In this document: positions 45,034 through 53,190 of the stretch, piece after piece | How the letters are laid out: every line of letters begins with the position of its first letter | How positions within the stretch are numbered: position 1 is the stretch's first letter | From: Bosea sp. F3-2 | GTDB lineage: Bacteria; Pseudomonadota; Alphaproteobacteria; Rhizobiales; Beijerinckiaceae | Reading direction: 5' to 3' | Assembly (NCBI RefSeq): GCF_008253865.1 | Contig: NZ_CP042331.1 | Span: 1,984,001-2,048,000 of the forward strand | Length of the DNA: 64,000 nucleotides | Program-made: the position numbers and the translations under genes | The notes under the pieces: model-generated | What the model was told of the DNA's origin: nothing | The model's database searches: none | The model's input: the letters and a program-made list of their open reading frames with translations, nothing else

Positions 45034-45609
45034 GGTGTTCTCCTTCCCCTGTTGTCGTTGGCTTTCGCGGCGTCTGGCTTGGCGTTTGGCTCGGCATCGA
45101 CCACGGCTTCGAGCACCGCCAGCACCGGCGGGCTGGTCCAGTCGAGCGGTTCGGCGCTGAGCGATACGGGGCGCAGGTCGCGATCGAGCACGAAGCTCAT
45201 CGGCAGCCCCTCCACCCGCCAGCGCTTCATCGCCGCGCGGTCACGGTCGAGCAGGATCGGGAAACGCACCGGGCCCGACATTGACGGCAAGGATGGTCGC
45301 GCCGGTGCCGAGCCGCTCCGCCAGCGCATCGAGCGAGGCCATCTCCTCGACGCAGGGCGCGCACCATGTCGCAAAGAAATGGACGATGACGGGTCGGCCG
45401 CGCAGATCAGCGAGATCGCTCGCCGGGCCGTCCAGACGGTCGAGCGCGAGCGGCGGCGCTGCCGCGGCGGACCAGGGCAACAGATTTCCCGCCATCGCCC
45501 TCGACACAACGAGACAGGGCATCAGCCCCGCAAGCGCCAGGAGGAAGCGCCTTCGCTGTCGATCCGGTCGATGAGCGCCCCGGCACGCGGGAGCTGCGAC
45601 GGCAAGCAC
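45030..45609 (-). pseudogene. TlpA-like thiol-disulfide oxidoreductase gene broken by frameshift with deletion
   Basis: The upstream frame (GTG 45609) encodes a signal-like segment and a thioredoxin domain with the active site FFATWCAPC, up to ILAVNVG near 45275. The family sequence continues only in a different frame, as PVRFPILLDRDRAAMKRW and GLPMSFVLDRDLRPV. Around ten residues that normally lie between these parts are missing, so a short deletion as well as a phase change seems to have happened near 45265-45280. Downstream, the frame ends in the ATGA overlap with the transglutaminase gene. A plain sequencing error would explain the shift but not the missing residues. Confidence 0.7.
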
Positions 45610-45784
45610 GCGCCATCCTTTCCCGCGCGGTCCGAAGCGTCAATAGAAGCTTTTGGTGGTCCGTGGAGCGCTTGCGCGCCTTGTTCTTCTCGGGCGCACG
45701 CGGCGGCGGCGCTGAAACGAACGGTTAGCCGCATTCGCACCGTTCCCTTGCACTTGGCCGGAAGCAGGATCATCCTGTGCCGTG

Positions 45785-45979
45785 ATGAAGCTGCTGCTTG
45801 TCATCGGAATCGCCGTGAGCTGTGGCCTGGCGATCTGGCTGGCGCTGGAGGGAAACGCCGTGATGGCGCTCCCGCTGGTCATCGTCGTGGCTGCGCTGGT
45901 CCGGACCCTCGTGCGCATCGTCAACGGCAAGCATTTCAGACCCGCAGAAACGCCGATTGCCCAGGATTCCGAGGATTGA
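45785..45979 (+). CDS. Small membrane protein, unknown function
   Basis: A 64-residue frame with two hydrophobic helices (LLLVIGIAVSCGLAIWLAL; MALPLVIVVAALVRTLV) and a polar tail rich in acidic residues. The ATG at 45785 has only a weak ribosome site. It stands alone, divergent from the damaged TlpA gene. Plausible but unproven. Confidence 0.45.
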   Translation: MKLLLVIGIAVSCGLAIWLALEGNAVMALPLVIVVAALVRTLVRIVNGKHFRPAETPIAQDSED

Positions 45980-46145
45980 GGCGGCAGAGGTCTGAGCGCC
46001 TCCCGGCCCGCGGCCCATTTCCCGCAAGCTGAATGGCTACCGTAGAGAAGTGAGTAACCAAGCGTCATGCTTGGCGCTGATCAGCGCAGTTTTCGGTGCT
46101 ACTTTCGATCTGGCCGACATAACAATCTCCTTCAGTGGAGGAACC

Positions 46146-46478
46146 ATGGCTGAGAGGGTGAAGGAGCTGCTGGCGCGCGACGTCGAGACCCTGCGCGCGG
46201 ATGTGCTCAAGGCTGGCGTTCTCAATGCGAAGGCCTTGCAGGAAAGCGCCGAGAACCACGTGGCGCACCTCAACGAGGTTCTGCGTGAATCCCAGGCGCT
46301 GCAGGACGCGTCGTTCCTGGTGGTGAGCCGGGTCATCGCCTTCGCCCGGTTGCTCTACGGCCAGGCGGCGATCGCCGAATCGGAGCAGGCGCGGCGCGAA
46401 GCGCTGGCAGCGGTCAGTCGCCTCGCGACCGTGATCGACCACGCCGAGTGGCGGGAAGAGAGCCAAATCCCCGCCTGA
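46146..46478 (+). CDS. Uncharacterised helical protein
   Basis: A 110-residue, soluble, mostly alpha-helical protein (ERVKELLARDVETLRADVLKAG, ARREALAAVSRLATVIDHAEW). The ATG at 46146 has GGAGGAA 3-9 nt upstream, which decides against the start at 46050. It stands alone, 156 bases before tRNA-Phe. No family recognised. Confidence 0.65.
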   Translation: MAERVKELLARDVETLRADVLKAGVLNAKALQESAENHVAHLNEVLRESQALQDASFLVVSRVIAFARLLYGQAAIAESEQARREALAAVSRLATVIDHAEWREESQIPA

Positions 46479-46634
46479 GCCCGGTATCATTCCCATCATT
46501 TGCCCTGCCGCAGGGCCAGATTTCTCCACGCTCGAACGTGGACTGTAGAAAGCCGGCTGAAGTCACTGGACAGGTCTGACGCCAGCCTCTATATCGCCCC
46601 CACCAACACGGACGGCGCGTCGCGCCCCCGAGGC

Positions 46635-46710
46635 GCCCAGGTAGCTCAGTTGGTAGAGCATGCGACTGAAAATCGCAGTGTCGGTGGTTCGATTCCGCCC
46701 CTGGGCACCA
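46635..46710 (+). tRNA. tRNA-Phe (anticodon GAA)
   Basis: A 76-nt tRNA with acceptor stem GCCCAGG/CCTGGGC, a D-arm with AGTTGGT, anticodon loop CTGAAAA (GAA at 46668-46670), T-loop TTCGATT and encoded CCA. No integrase gene or target-site duplication is seen beside it. Confidence 0.97.
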
Positions 46711-46811
46711 TTCATTTTCCCTGTCGTTGAAATCACTTAGCTTTTCGGTCGGCTAGCCGTGCGCGACGCGAGTTTGCTACCCGGCCGAATGGGGAGCGGC
46801 GCCTGCGAGGC

Positions 46812-46913
46812 TCAGAACAGGAAGTGCCAGGCGCCGTAGCCGATCAGCCCGATCCATGCGGTCATCGTGAGTGTGATGGCAGCGAGATACAGCGAACCAA
46901 TCAGACGATCCAT
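46812..46913 (-). CDS. 33-residue single-span membrane peptide
   Basis: A complete small frame: MDRLIGSLYLAAITLTMT followed by AWIGLIGYGAWHFLF. It has one continuous hydrophobic helix with aromatic residues at the C-terminal end. GAGGTC lies 4-9 nt before the ATG (46913). No known family. The coding pattern, the binding site and the ordered hydrophobic profile favour a real gene. Confidence 0.5.
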   Translation of the reverse strand: MDRLIGSLYLAAITLTMTAWIGLIGYGAWHFLF

Positions 46914-47595
46914 ATCGACCTCGCCAGCCAGGGACCCGGCCGACCGTCAAGCCAACGGACCACCCCATGGGGCTGGTGTGGCATGAGACTGGGTCAGGCC
47001 GGCCATTGCCTAGCGTTAGAGCGCAGCGCCTTCCTCATTCGATTGGATGATTGCGTCGGAACGCCGCGCTCCAGCCTCTTGGCTTGGCCGGCCTCAGCGC
47101 CCGTACGGTGTGTTGGAGAGGGAGCGAGGCCGCCTCCCAACGGCGCGCTCCCTCTCCGCAGGCACCGGCGCCAACCTCGCCTTCGAGTGCCATGTCTGGC
47201 TGGCCCATTCCAAAGACGAGTGACCATGCTCTTAAGGGGAACGAGTCCGCGCGGCGGTTACAGCCGGATTAAACCGGCGTCACGCGCTGAAGCTAACGCG
47301 CAACCACCATCGGCACCACGACGGCGGCAAAGATGACAGCAACGATGGCTGTCCTCATCCAAACGGCGAGGAAACGACTGCTGAACAGCACCTGGGCCTC
47401 CCTGCATGTCTCGTTCGTTGGTCGAACACGAACACAGGCCCGAGGCCGCGGCAACCGGCGTTTCAATGTCGAATCGTTACCCCGGCATGGTTGGAAACGG
47501 CCTGCTCGAAGACGATCGAGGCGGCAGCAATCACGGCGGAATCTGTGGGCATCGCCCGCGGGTGGACGGAGCCTTTGAACCGTGCACCGGCGCCG
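46914..47595. other. Intergenic stretch, no convincing gene
   Basis: About 680 bases after the small membrane ORF. Several open frames exist on the plus strand but are arginine- or proline-rich without domains. A 21-residue hydrophobic frame on the minus strand (47293-47358, MRTAIVAVIFAAVVVPMVVAR) has no good ribosome site and is left uncalled. Confidence 0.45.
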
Positions 47596-47880
47596 TTAGC
47601 CCAGGCGCCTGTCGCGCATATCCTCGATCCGCTCGATGATGCTCTGATGTTCCGCGAGCAGTTCCTGAAGCGGGCCGATAGGCCTGAAGGCCGCCAGATC
47701 CTGCTGCTCCTCGCCCTCGGTGCGCCATGCCTCGATTGCGGCATCGGCCGCGGCCAGCGCCTCCTCGGAGAGGCCGTGGCCGGGTGCCATCCCAGACTCT
47801 TCCGCCAAGCGCATGGCGATCTGCCGGCGAAGCCGCTGCTCGCAGGCGATGACCGCGTCGAGCTCGTCGGTATAGGCCAT
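47596..47880 (-). CDS. Uncharacterised 94-residue protein
   Basis: A soluble helical protein rich in Glu, Ala and Arg (ELDAVIACEQRLRRQIAMRLAEE; LLAEHQSIIERIEDMRDRRLG). It follows an 88-residue gene by 11 bases on the same strand, so the two form a small operon. No domain recognised. Confidence 0.6.
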   Translation of the reverse strand: MAYTDELDAVIACEQRLRRQIAMRLAEESGMAPGHGLSEEALAAADAAIEAWRTEGEEQQDLAAFRPIGPLQELLAEHQSIIERIEDMRDRRLG

Positions 47881-47891
47881 GGTAGCGCCGT

Positions 47892-48158
47892 TCAGTGCAC
47901 TGTCGCGAGGTCGTCCTCGTCGGGGTCGATCAGCTTCGCCAGACCGAGTTGCTCGACGCCATCGGTGAATTCCGCGAAGGCCTCGGCATCCGTGGCAAAG
48001 CTGTCCTGCCAGACGGTCGAGCCGCCTTCCTCATCGATGAGTTCGAGCGTCCAGCCCTCGGTACCGTCGACCCGATAGATCTCGACCTGGACGGTCACGC
48101 CGTCGTCGGTAAAGCGCCGTGACAATGGCGAGCGGATGATGTCGGGAAAATCGGTCAT
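47892..48158 (-). CDS. Uncharacterised acidic 88-residue protein
   Basis: A beta-rich N-terminal half (DGVTVQVEIYRVDGTEGWTLELIDEEG) and an acidic C-terminal half (WQDSFATDAEAFAEFTDGVEQLG, DPDEDDLATV). It is widespread in Rhizobiales to my recollection, but of unknown function. First gene of the pair with 47596-47880. Confidence 0.7.
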   Translation of the reverse strand: MTDFPDIIRSPLSRRFTDDGVTVQVEIYRVDGTEGWTLELIDEEGGSTVWQDSFATDAEAFAEFTDGVEQLGLAKLIDPDEDDLATVH

Positions 48159-48286
48159 TTCGGCAACCTAGCAAATCCACGTTCGGCTTGCAGCATGTGA
48201 TCGAGCCGCCGACCGGCGCATCGCCTATTCCCCCCGCGCCCAGTTCTCGCCCTAAAAGGGCCATCCAGCATCTCATGCTGATGGAC

Positions 48287-48520
48287 ATGAGAATCGTCGC
48301 CGCATCAGCCATCACTCTGGTTCTCAGCGCCTGCGCGAGCACACCGGACCCCATTGTCGAAGATCGGTCGCGCTGCGATGCCTATGGCTTCCAACGCGGC
48401 ACCGATGCCTACGCGAACTGCGTCATGACTGCCGATCGCGATCGGCAACGGCGCTATGAGCGCCACGCAGACCGTCAAGGCTACAGCGCACCGCAGGCGT
48501 ACGGATCAGCCGAGGAGTGA
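48287..48520 (+). CDS. Small lipoprotein
   Basis: A 77-residue protein with a lipoprotein signal (MRIVAASAITLVLSAC; lipobox LSAC) and a mature part that is short, charged and rich in Arg, Tyr and Gln. Two further Cys (RSRCDAYG, YANCVM) may pair. The frame is open upstream to 48188; the ATG at 48287 (or 48281) gives a clean signal. Confidence 0.65.
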   Translation: MRIVAASAITLVLSACASTPDPIVEDRSRCDAYGFQRGTDAYANCVMTADRDRQRRYERHADRQGYSAPQAYGSAEE

Positions 48521-48545
48521 GGCATCCGACGACGCAGGCCGCATT

Positions 48546-48749
48546 TCAGTCCTCGCGCTCGCGCTGAGGCGGCGCCTCTTCAGCCTCCTCGATCGGCTCA
48601 CCGGGAATCACGTAGCTGCCCTTCAGCCAGCGGCCGAGGTCGATGTCGGCGCAGCGCGCCGAGCAAAATGGTTTGAAGCGCGCCATCGCGGGCTTGCCGC
48701 AGATCGGACAGGGCCTCGCGGCCGGCGCCGGCTTATCAGTTTCAGCCAT
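48546..48749 (-). CDS. yacG: YacG-family zinc protein (DNA gyrase inhibitor)
   Basis: A 67-residue protein with the YacG zinc site CPICGKP...FCSARCADIDLGRWLKGSY. In E. coli it binds GyrB and inhibits gyrase. The ATG at 48749 overlaps the SDR stop by 8 bases. Together with maf it matches the common maf-yacG neighbourhood, here split by an SDR gene. Confidence 0.93.
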   Translation of the reverse strand: MAETDKPAPAARPCPICGKPAMARFKPFCSARCADIDLGRWLKGSYVIPGEPIEEAEEAPPQRERED

Positions 48750-49563
48750 ATTTGAGCGTGATGCCTCCATCGACGACCAGTTCGATTCCGGTGACATAGC
48801 GCGCCTCGTCACTCGCGAGAAAGAGCGCGGCATTCGCCACGTCCCAGGCTTCCCCCATATGCCCCATCGGCACCTGCGCGGCGCGTGCCGCCCACATCGC
48901 TTCGATGTCGCCCTTGCCATAGGCCTGAGCCAGGCCGGCCGACTGCTCGACCATCGGCGTCTTCATCAACCCGGGCAGGATCGCGTTCACACGGATCTTC
49001 TGCGCCGCGTATTGGACCGCCGTCGTCCGGGTCAGCTGGTTCAGCGCCGCCTTGGTCGCCGAATAGCTTGCATAGGGTACGCCAGTATGGCGGATCGAGG
49101 CGATCGACGAGATGTTGATGATCGAGCCGCCCTCGCCCGTCTCCTCGAACTGGCGCTGCATCACCGGGATGACGTGCTTCATCGCCAGGAAGGCACCGGT
49201 GAGATTAACGCGGAAGACGCGCTCCCAGACCTCCTCCGGGAGATCGACGACGCTACCGACTTCGGCGATGCCGACATTGTTGTCGAGGATGTCGATGCGG
49301 CCATAGCGGCCAAGCGCATGGGCGACGAGATCCGCGATCTGCTCGGCCCTGGTAACGTCGGTCTGGATCGCGAAGGCCTCGCCGCCCTCGTTGCGGATGA
49401 TCCCGGCGGTTTCCTCGGCCGCGTCGCGATTGATGTCGGCGCAGACGACGCGTGCTCCCTCGCGGGCGAAAATCGTCGCCGTCGCCTTGCCATTGCCCCA
49501 GCCAGGTCCGATCGAACCTGCTCCGGCCACGATCGCGACCTTGCCGCTCAGACGCCCCACCAT
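48742..49563 (-). CDS. Short-chain dehydrogenase/reductase
   Basis: A 273-residue Rossmann-fold oxidoreductase. The cofactor loop is AGAGSIGPGWGNG (about 12-24), with an Asp (CADINRD) after the second strand that favours NAD(H). The NNVG motif, catalytic Ser in NISSIAS and Tyr/Lys in YASYSATKAA are all present. The end is GIELVVDGGIT. Start taken at 49563, which has GGAGGA in front. Substrate unknown. Confidence 0.9.
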   Translation of the reverse strand: MVGRLSGKVAIVAGAGSIGPGWGNGKATATIFAREGARVVCADINRDAAEETAGIIRNEGGEAFAIQTDVTRAEQIADLVAHALGRYGRIDILDNNVGIAEVGSVVDLPEEVWERVFRVNLTGAFLAMKHVIPVMQRQFEETGEGGSIINISSIASIRHTGVPYASYSATKAALNQLTRTTAVQYAAQKIRVNAILPGLMKTPMVEQSAGLAQAYGKGDIEAMWAARAAQVPMGHMGEAWDVANAALFLASDEARYVTGIELVVDGGITLKYG

Positions 49564-49648
49564 CTCTGCCGTCCTCCCTCGTGCGCCTTGTCCCAGCGGC
49601 GCAATTGCCATGCGAGGATCAGACGTCGTGTACGGACAGGCAACCCCG

Positions 49649-50257
49649 TCAGGCGGCGTTCATCCAGCCGAAGCGGATTGGGAAGCCTTCACCGCCGAGC
49701 AAATTGACCGTCTCGTAGAGCGGCAGGCCGACGACGCCGGAATAGGAACCCACCAGCTTGATGACGAAGGAGCCGGCGATGCCCTGGACGGCATAGCCGC
49801 CCGCCTTGCCACGCCATTCGCCCGAGGCGAGATAATGCTCGATGTCCTCGGTCGAGAGCCGCTTGAAGCGCAGCCGCGTCTCGACGATTCGATCCCGAAT
49901 CGCTCCCGAGGGTGTCACCAGCGCGACGCCGGTATAGACGCGATGCGCACGCCCCGAGAGCAGGCGCAGGCAAGCTGCCGCCTCGTCGACGATCTCGGCC
50001 TTGGGCAGGATGCGCCTGCCGACCGCGACCACCGTATCGGCCGCAATGATGTAGCAGCCTTCCAGATCCGCCCGCGCCTTCGCGCCCTCGCGCGCGGCCT
50101 CCGCCTTCTCGCGCGCCAGGCGGCGGGCGAGATCACGCGGGCGCTCGCCCTTGCGCGGCGCTTCGTCGAGATCGGCCGGCAATAGCGCATCGGGCTTCAG
50201 CCCGGCCTGTTCGAGCAATGCAAGGCGGCGTGGGGAAGCCGAGGCCAGCACCAGCAT
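49649..50257 (-). CDS. maf: Maf-family nucleotide pyrophosphatase
   Basis: A 202-residue protein with the signature start LVLASASPRRLALLEQ, the catalytic IIAADTVV, and AGGYAVQGIAGSFVIKLVGSYSGVVGLP. It hydrolyses non-canonical or modified nucleoside triphosphates (house-cleaning). The ATG at 50257 is taken because the family begins exactly here; the frame open to 50554 has no similarity. Confidence 0.94.
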   Translation of the reverse strand: MLVLASASPRRLALLEQAGLKPDALLPADLDEAPRKGERPRDLARRLAREKAEAAREGAKARADLEGCYIIAADTVVAVGRRILPKAEIVDEAAACLRLLSGRAHRVYTGVALVTPSGAIRDRIVETRLRFKRLSTEDIEHYLASGEWRGKAGGYAVQGIAGSFVIKLVGSYSGVVGLPLYETVNLLGGEGFPIRFGWMNAA

Positions 50258-50572
50258 CGGGCGCCAGCCGGGATGTTTGGGGGAAGAGAAAAAACTCAAA
50301 AGACAGCCCGACGCTTTTCCGTCGCCGGAGACGTCCGGCGCGTGACCAGCCTTAATGTATTTCGACGCAGCGATAAATCCGCAACCGTGGCGCGTGCCAT
50401 CTGCATCAACCGTCGTTGGAGGCGCTTGAACCGTCGTTGGAGGCACTTGTTCGGCGCGCTCTGCATAAAAGCAGGGCGGGACAACTGGTATACTACCGAT
50501 TGCCAAGCGCGGCTTGCGACGGCAGACTTGATTCCCCTCGGCGTCATGCCGCATCGTTTCGGGAGTTTGTTC
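50258..50572. other. Divergent gap between maf and a small unknown gene, with a tandem repeat
   Basis: About 315 bases. Two direct copies of a 21-bp unit (AACCGTCGTTGGAGGCGCTTG, second copy with one change) lie at 50408-50449. An AT-rich patch, CTGCATAAAAGC near 50462, may be part of a promoter for the rightward gene. Frames running into the gap are not supported. Confidence 0.5.
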
Positions 50573-50956
50573 ATGCCGAGCACGCGCAGGTCATCGCGCT
50601 CCGCCACCGCAGCGGGGGCGAGTGCACAGGTGCTTGCCGCGCGCGTGCTGACCATGCAGGCGGAAGCCGGCGTCACCATCGCGATGCGGATGCCGATCCT
50701 GATGAAAGGCGCCTTCGGAGACAGCCACGGCCAGCGCGAGGCGACCAAGGCCGTGCTGGAGAAGGTCTCGGCCGTGGTCGAAAGCAGCGTGGCCGCGACG
50801 CAGGCGACCACGGCGCTCTGGTGGGGGCTGGCGCTCCACCTGCCTGGCCAGTTCGACCTGGCAGCTGCGGCCGTCCGGGTCGCCGATAGTACGCTTGAGC
50901 CCTTTGCGCGGCGCACTCGCGCCAACGCCGCCCGCCTCAGCGGCGTCCGGCGCTAA
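50573..50956 (+). CDS. Uncharacterised helical protein, phasin-like in composition
   Basis: A 127-residue protein without signal peptide: helices such as AQVLAARVLTMQAEAGVTIAMRMP and KAVLEKVSAVVESSVAATQATT, then LALHLPGQFDLAAAAVRVADSTL. Alternating Ala/Val helices and size recall phasin-like proteins, but no signature is clear. The ATG at 50573 has GGGAG 8 nt upstream; 50546 is an alternative. Function unknown. Confidence 0.6.
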   Translation: MPSTRRSSRSATAAGASAQVLAARVLTMQAEAGVTIAMRMPILMKGAFGDSHGQREATKAVLEKVSAVVESSVAATQATTALWWGLALHLPGQFDLAAAAVRVADSTLEPFARRTRANAARLSGVRR

Positions 50957-50975
50957 AAGCCGGCGCCGCCTGGCT

Positions 50976-51827
50976 TTATACCTCGGTTGGATTTTGCGGA
51001 GCGTCGCCGGCCACTGCGGCGGCCGGTGACGAGAGGCTGTGCTCGCGCTCCAGCTTGCGGTAACGCGCCACGCTCACCGGAATAAGCGCGAGATAGGCTA
51101 CGACAACGAGGGTCAGCACCTCGAAGGTGTAGGCGAAGAACAGCCCTGCCACGATCACGACAGCGACGAAGATCGGCAGCACCTGGGTCCGCGGGACACG
51201 GGTGCCGAGCGTCTTGCCGGCATAGCAGGGGATGCGCGAGATCGTCAGGAAGGCGATGAACAGGATGTAGATGCCGACGACGAGCGCGCCATATTCCTGC
51301 ACCGGCACGCCGATGATGTGCAGATAGACCGGCAGCATGGCGGTGATCGCGCCCGCGGGCGCGGGCATGCCGACGAAGAAGTCTTTCTGCCACTCGGGCC
51401 GGTCAGGATCGTCGATCATTACGTTGAAGCGCGCGAGGCGCAGCGCCATGGCGCAGGCCAGCGTCAGCACGATGATCCAACCGAAGGATTTGAGGTCGTG
51501 CAGGACGAAGATCCACAGCACATAGCCCGTGGCGACGCCGAAATTGACGAAATCCGAGAGCGAATCGAGCTCGGCGCCGAAGCGCGACGTGCCCTTGAGC
51601 AGGCGCGCCAGACGGCCGTCGACGCCGTCGAGCCCAGCGGCGATCAGAATGCAGATCGTCGCCGTCTCGAGCTTGCCCTCGACGACGAGACGCATCGCCG
51701 TCAGGCCGAGGCAGAGCGCCAGCAGCGTGATGACGTTCGGCGCCAGCAGCCGGAAGGGAATCGGCTTGAAGCGCGCGCGCCTGGATTCGGCGCGCTCGGG
51801 CTCGAAAGGAGGAAACAGGTCGCTCAT
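50976..51827 (-). CDS. pssA: CDP-diacylglycerol-serine O-phosphatidyltransferase
   Basis: A 283-residue membrane enzyme with the CDP-alcohol phosphotransferase motif D-G-x2-A-R-x8-G-x3-D-x3-D exactly at residues 70-92 (DGRLARLLKGT...GAELDSLSD). It makes phosphatidylserine, which Psd (upstream gene) turns into phosphatidylethanolamine. A palindromic repeat lies between the two genes. Confidence 0.95.
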   Translation of the reverse strand: MSDLFPPFEPERAESRRARFKPIPFRLLAPNVITLLALCLGLTAMRLVVEGKLETATICILIAAGLDGVDGRLARLLKGTSRFGAELDSLSDFVNFGVATGYVLWIFVLHDLKSFGWIIVLTLACAMALRLARFNVMIDDPDRPEWQKDFFVGMPAPAGAITAMLPVYLHIIGVPVQEYGALVVGIYILFIAFLTISRIPCYAGKTLGTRVPRTQVLPIFVAVVIVAGLFFAYTFEVLTLVVVAYLALIPVSVARYRKLEREHSLSSPAAAVAGDAPQNPTEV

Positions 51828-51865
51828 GCCTGCCGAAATACGCGGTTTCTCAAATCCGCGCTATA

Positions 51866-51911
51866 GCATCGGACCGAAAAGTGGAATCCACTTTTCGGAA
51901 AAATCCGATGC
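51866..51911. repeat. Nested palindrome between psd and pssA
   Basis: Outer arms GCATCGGA/TCCGATGC (51866-51873, 51904-51911) and inner arms CCGAAAAGTGG/CCACTTTTCGG (51874-51884, 51888-51898). All bases of both arms pair. This form is common in Rhizobiales intergenic spaces; it may stabilise or attenuate the psd-pssA transcript. Confidence 0.85.
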
Positions 51912-52008
51912 GATAACAAAAGCATAGATCACCGTTACCGCGTCCTGTCGGACGCGCGGCGATCTAGCAGCGGAGGCCGAGGCGGGGCATATCGTCCCCA
52001 CCCTGCCC

Positions 52009-52710
52009 TCAGATGTCGCGGAAGCTGCGTGCGACCGGCTCGTTGCCGCTCATGTCGGCCAGCACAGTCTCGCCGGCGATCGCGGTCTGCCCGGCACCGA
52101 CCAGCGGCACGACATGCGTCGGCAGATAGACGTCGACGCGCGAGCCGAAGCGAATCAGGCCGAAGCGCTCGCCCGTTGCCAGCGTGTCGCCCTGCTTGAC
52201 GAAAGGCACGATGCGGCGCGCGACCAGGCCCGCGATCTGCACGACGCCGACGATGCCGGAGCTCGTCTCGATCGCCAGCGCGTTGCGCTCGTTGTCGTCG
52301 CTCGCCTTGTCGAGCTCGGCATTGAGGAAGAGACCCGGCGTATAGGCGATCTTGGCGATGCGGCCCGGTACCGGCGCACGATTCACATGGCAGTCGAAGA
52401 CATTCATGAAGATCGAGATGCGCGTCATCGGCTCGGCCGGCAGCTCAAGCTCCGGCGGCGGCAGGGCCGAGGCGATCTGGCTGATGCGGCCATCGGCCGG
52501 CGAGATCACCAGCCCTTCCCGCTGCGGCGTGACGCGGACGGGATCGCGGAAGAAGTAGCAGATCCAGACCGTGATGATCGCGCCGATCCAGCCGAAGGGC
52601 GACCAGAGATTGGCGAGGATGATGGTCGCGACCAGCCCGATGGCGATGAAGACATAGCCCTCCTTGTGGATGGGCACGATCACCTTGCGGACGGAATCGA
52701 CGAGAGACAT
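52009..52710 (-). CDS. psd: Phosphatidylserine decarboxylase proenzyme
   Basis: A 233-residue, short alphaproteobacterial form with two N-terminal membrane spans (about 18-58). The catalytic His/Asp region is FMNVFDCHVNRAPVPG. The autocleavage site is Gly189-Ser190 in RFGSRVDVYLP, which makes the pyruvoyl group. It produces phosphatidylethanolamine from the product of PssA. Confidence 0.95.
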   Translation of the reverse strand: MSLVDSVRKVIVPIHKEGYVFIAIGLVATIILANLWSPFGWIGAIITVWICYFFRDPVRVTPQREGLVISPADGRISQIASALPPPELELPAEPMTRISIFMNVFDCHVNRAPVPGRIAKIAYTPGLFLNAELDKASDDNERNALAIETSSGIVGVVQIAGLVARRIVPFVKQGDTLATGERFGLIRFGSRVDVYLPTHVVPLVGAGQTAIAGETVLADMSGNEPVARSFRDI

Positions 52711-52850
52711 GGATGGAGTTCCGTTGATCTATCTGGCGCGGCAGCTGCGCATGTGGCGGCGACCTGCGGCAGAGTTGCGACCGCAAGCTTTGGCTGCGTG
52801 ATTTACGGGGTTCGGCGCGCGGGGGAAAGGGGTGTGCGGCAGCTTGTCCT

Positions 52851-53120
52851 CTAGAGACCGGGACAGTGCTTCATGAGATCCTCGAGTGCGCGGCCGCTCA
52901 TCGCTAGGTCGAGGCTGCTGGAGATGGCGCTTCCGTTCGCTGCGGGAGCGGAAATGACCAGCCGCGTGTAGGCAAGGACGAGCTTCAGCACAGGTGCCGG
53001 CGCCTCCAGCAAAATGGCATGATCGTCACCGATAACCCCGTCCATGTCGGTCGGCGCCCGATCGTCGGGCCGCAGCGCGAGGGTGGCTGTCCGGCGGGGG
53101 TGAGCCAAACAACCGATCAT
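52851..53120 (-). CDS. Uncharacterised 89-residue protein
   Basis: An isolated frame with a hydrophobic middle (APAPVLKLVLAYTRLVI) but no clear signal peptide or domain. The ATG at 53120 has only a weak ribosome site, and the frame might start elsewhere. It follows the 53191-53745 gene on the same strand by 70 bases. Low confidence. Confidence 0.4.
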   Translation of the reverse strand: MIGCLAHPRRTATLALRPDDRAPTDMDGVIGDDHAILLEAPAPVLKLVLAYTRLVISAPAANGSAISSSLDLAMSGRALEDLMKHCPGL

Positions 53121-53190
53121 CGTTCAGCGGGATCAGGGCCGCCGACAGCAACGCTCCCAGGCACAGGCCCAGCCTGGGCCGATGCCGACC

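Noticed and set aside
46635..46710. tRNA-Phe as an attachment site of an integrated element
   Set aside because: No integrase gene, direct repeat of the tRNA 3' end or composition break is visible on either side.
47293..47358. 21-residue hydrophobic frame on the minus strand
   Set aside because: No ribosome binding site and no supporting context; kept only as a note.
50258..50554. 99-codon N-terminal extension of Maf
   Set aside because: It lacks similarity to the family, contains the tandem repeat, and the canonical Maf start is at 50257.
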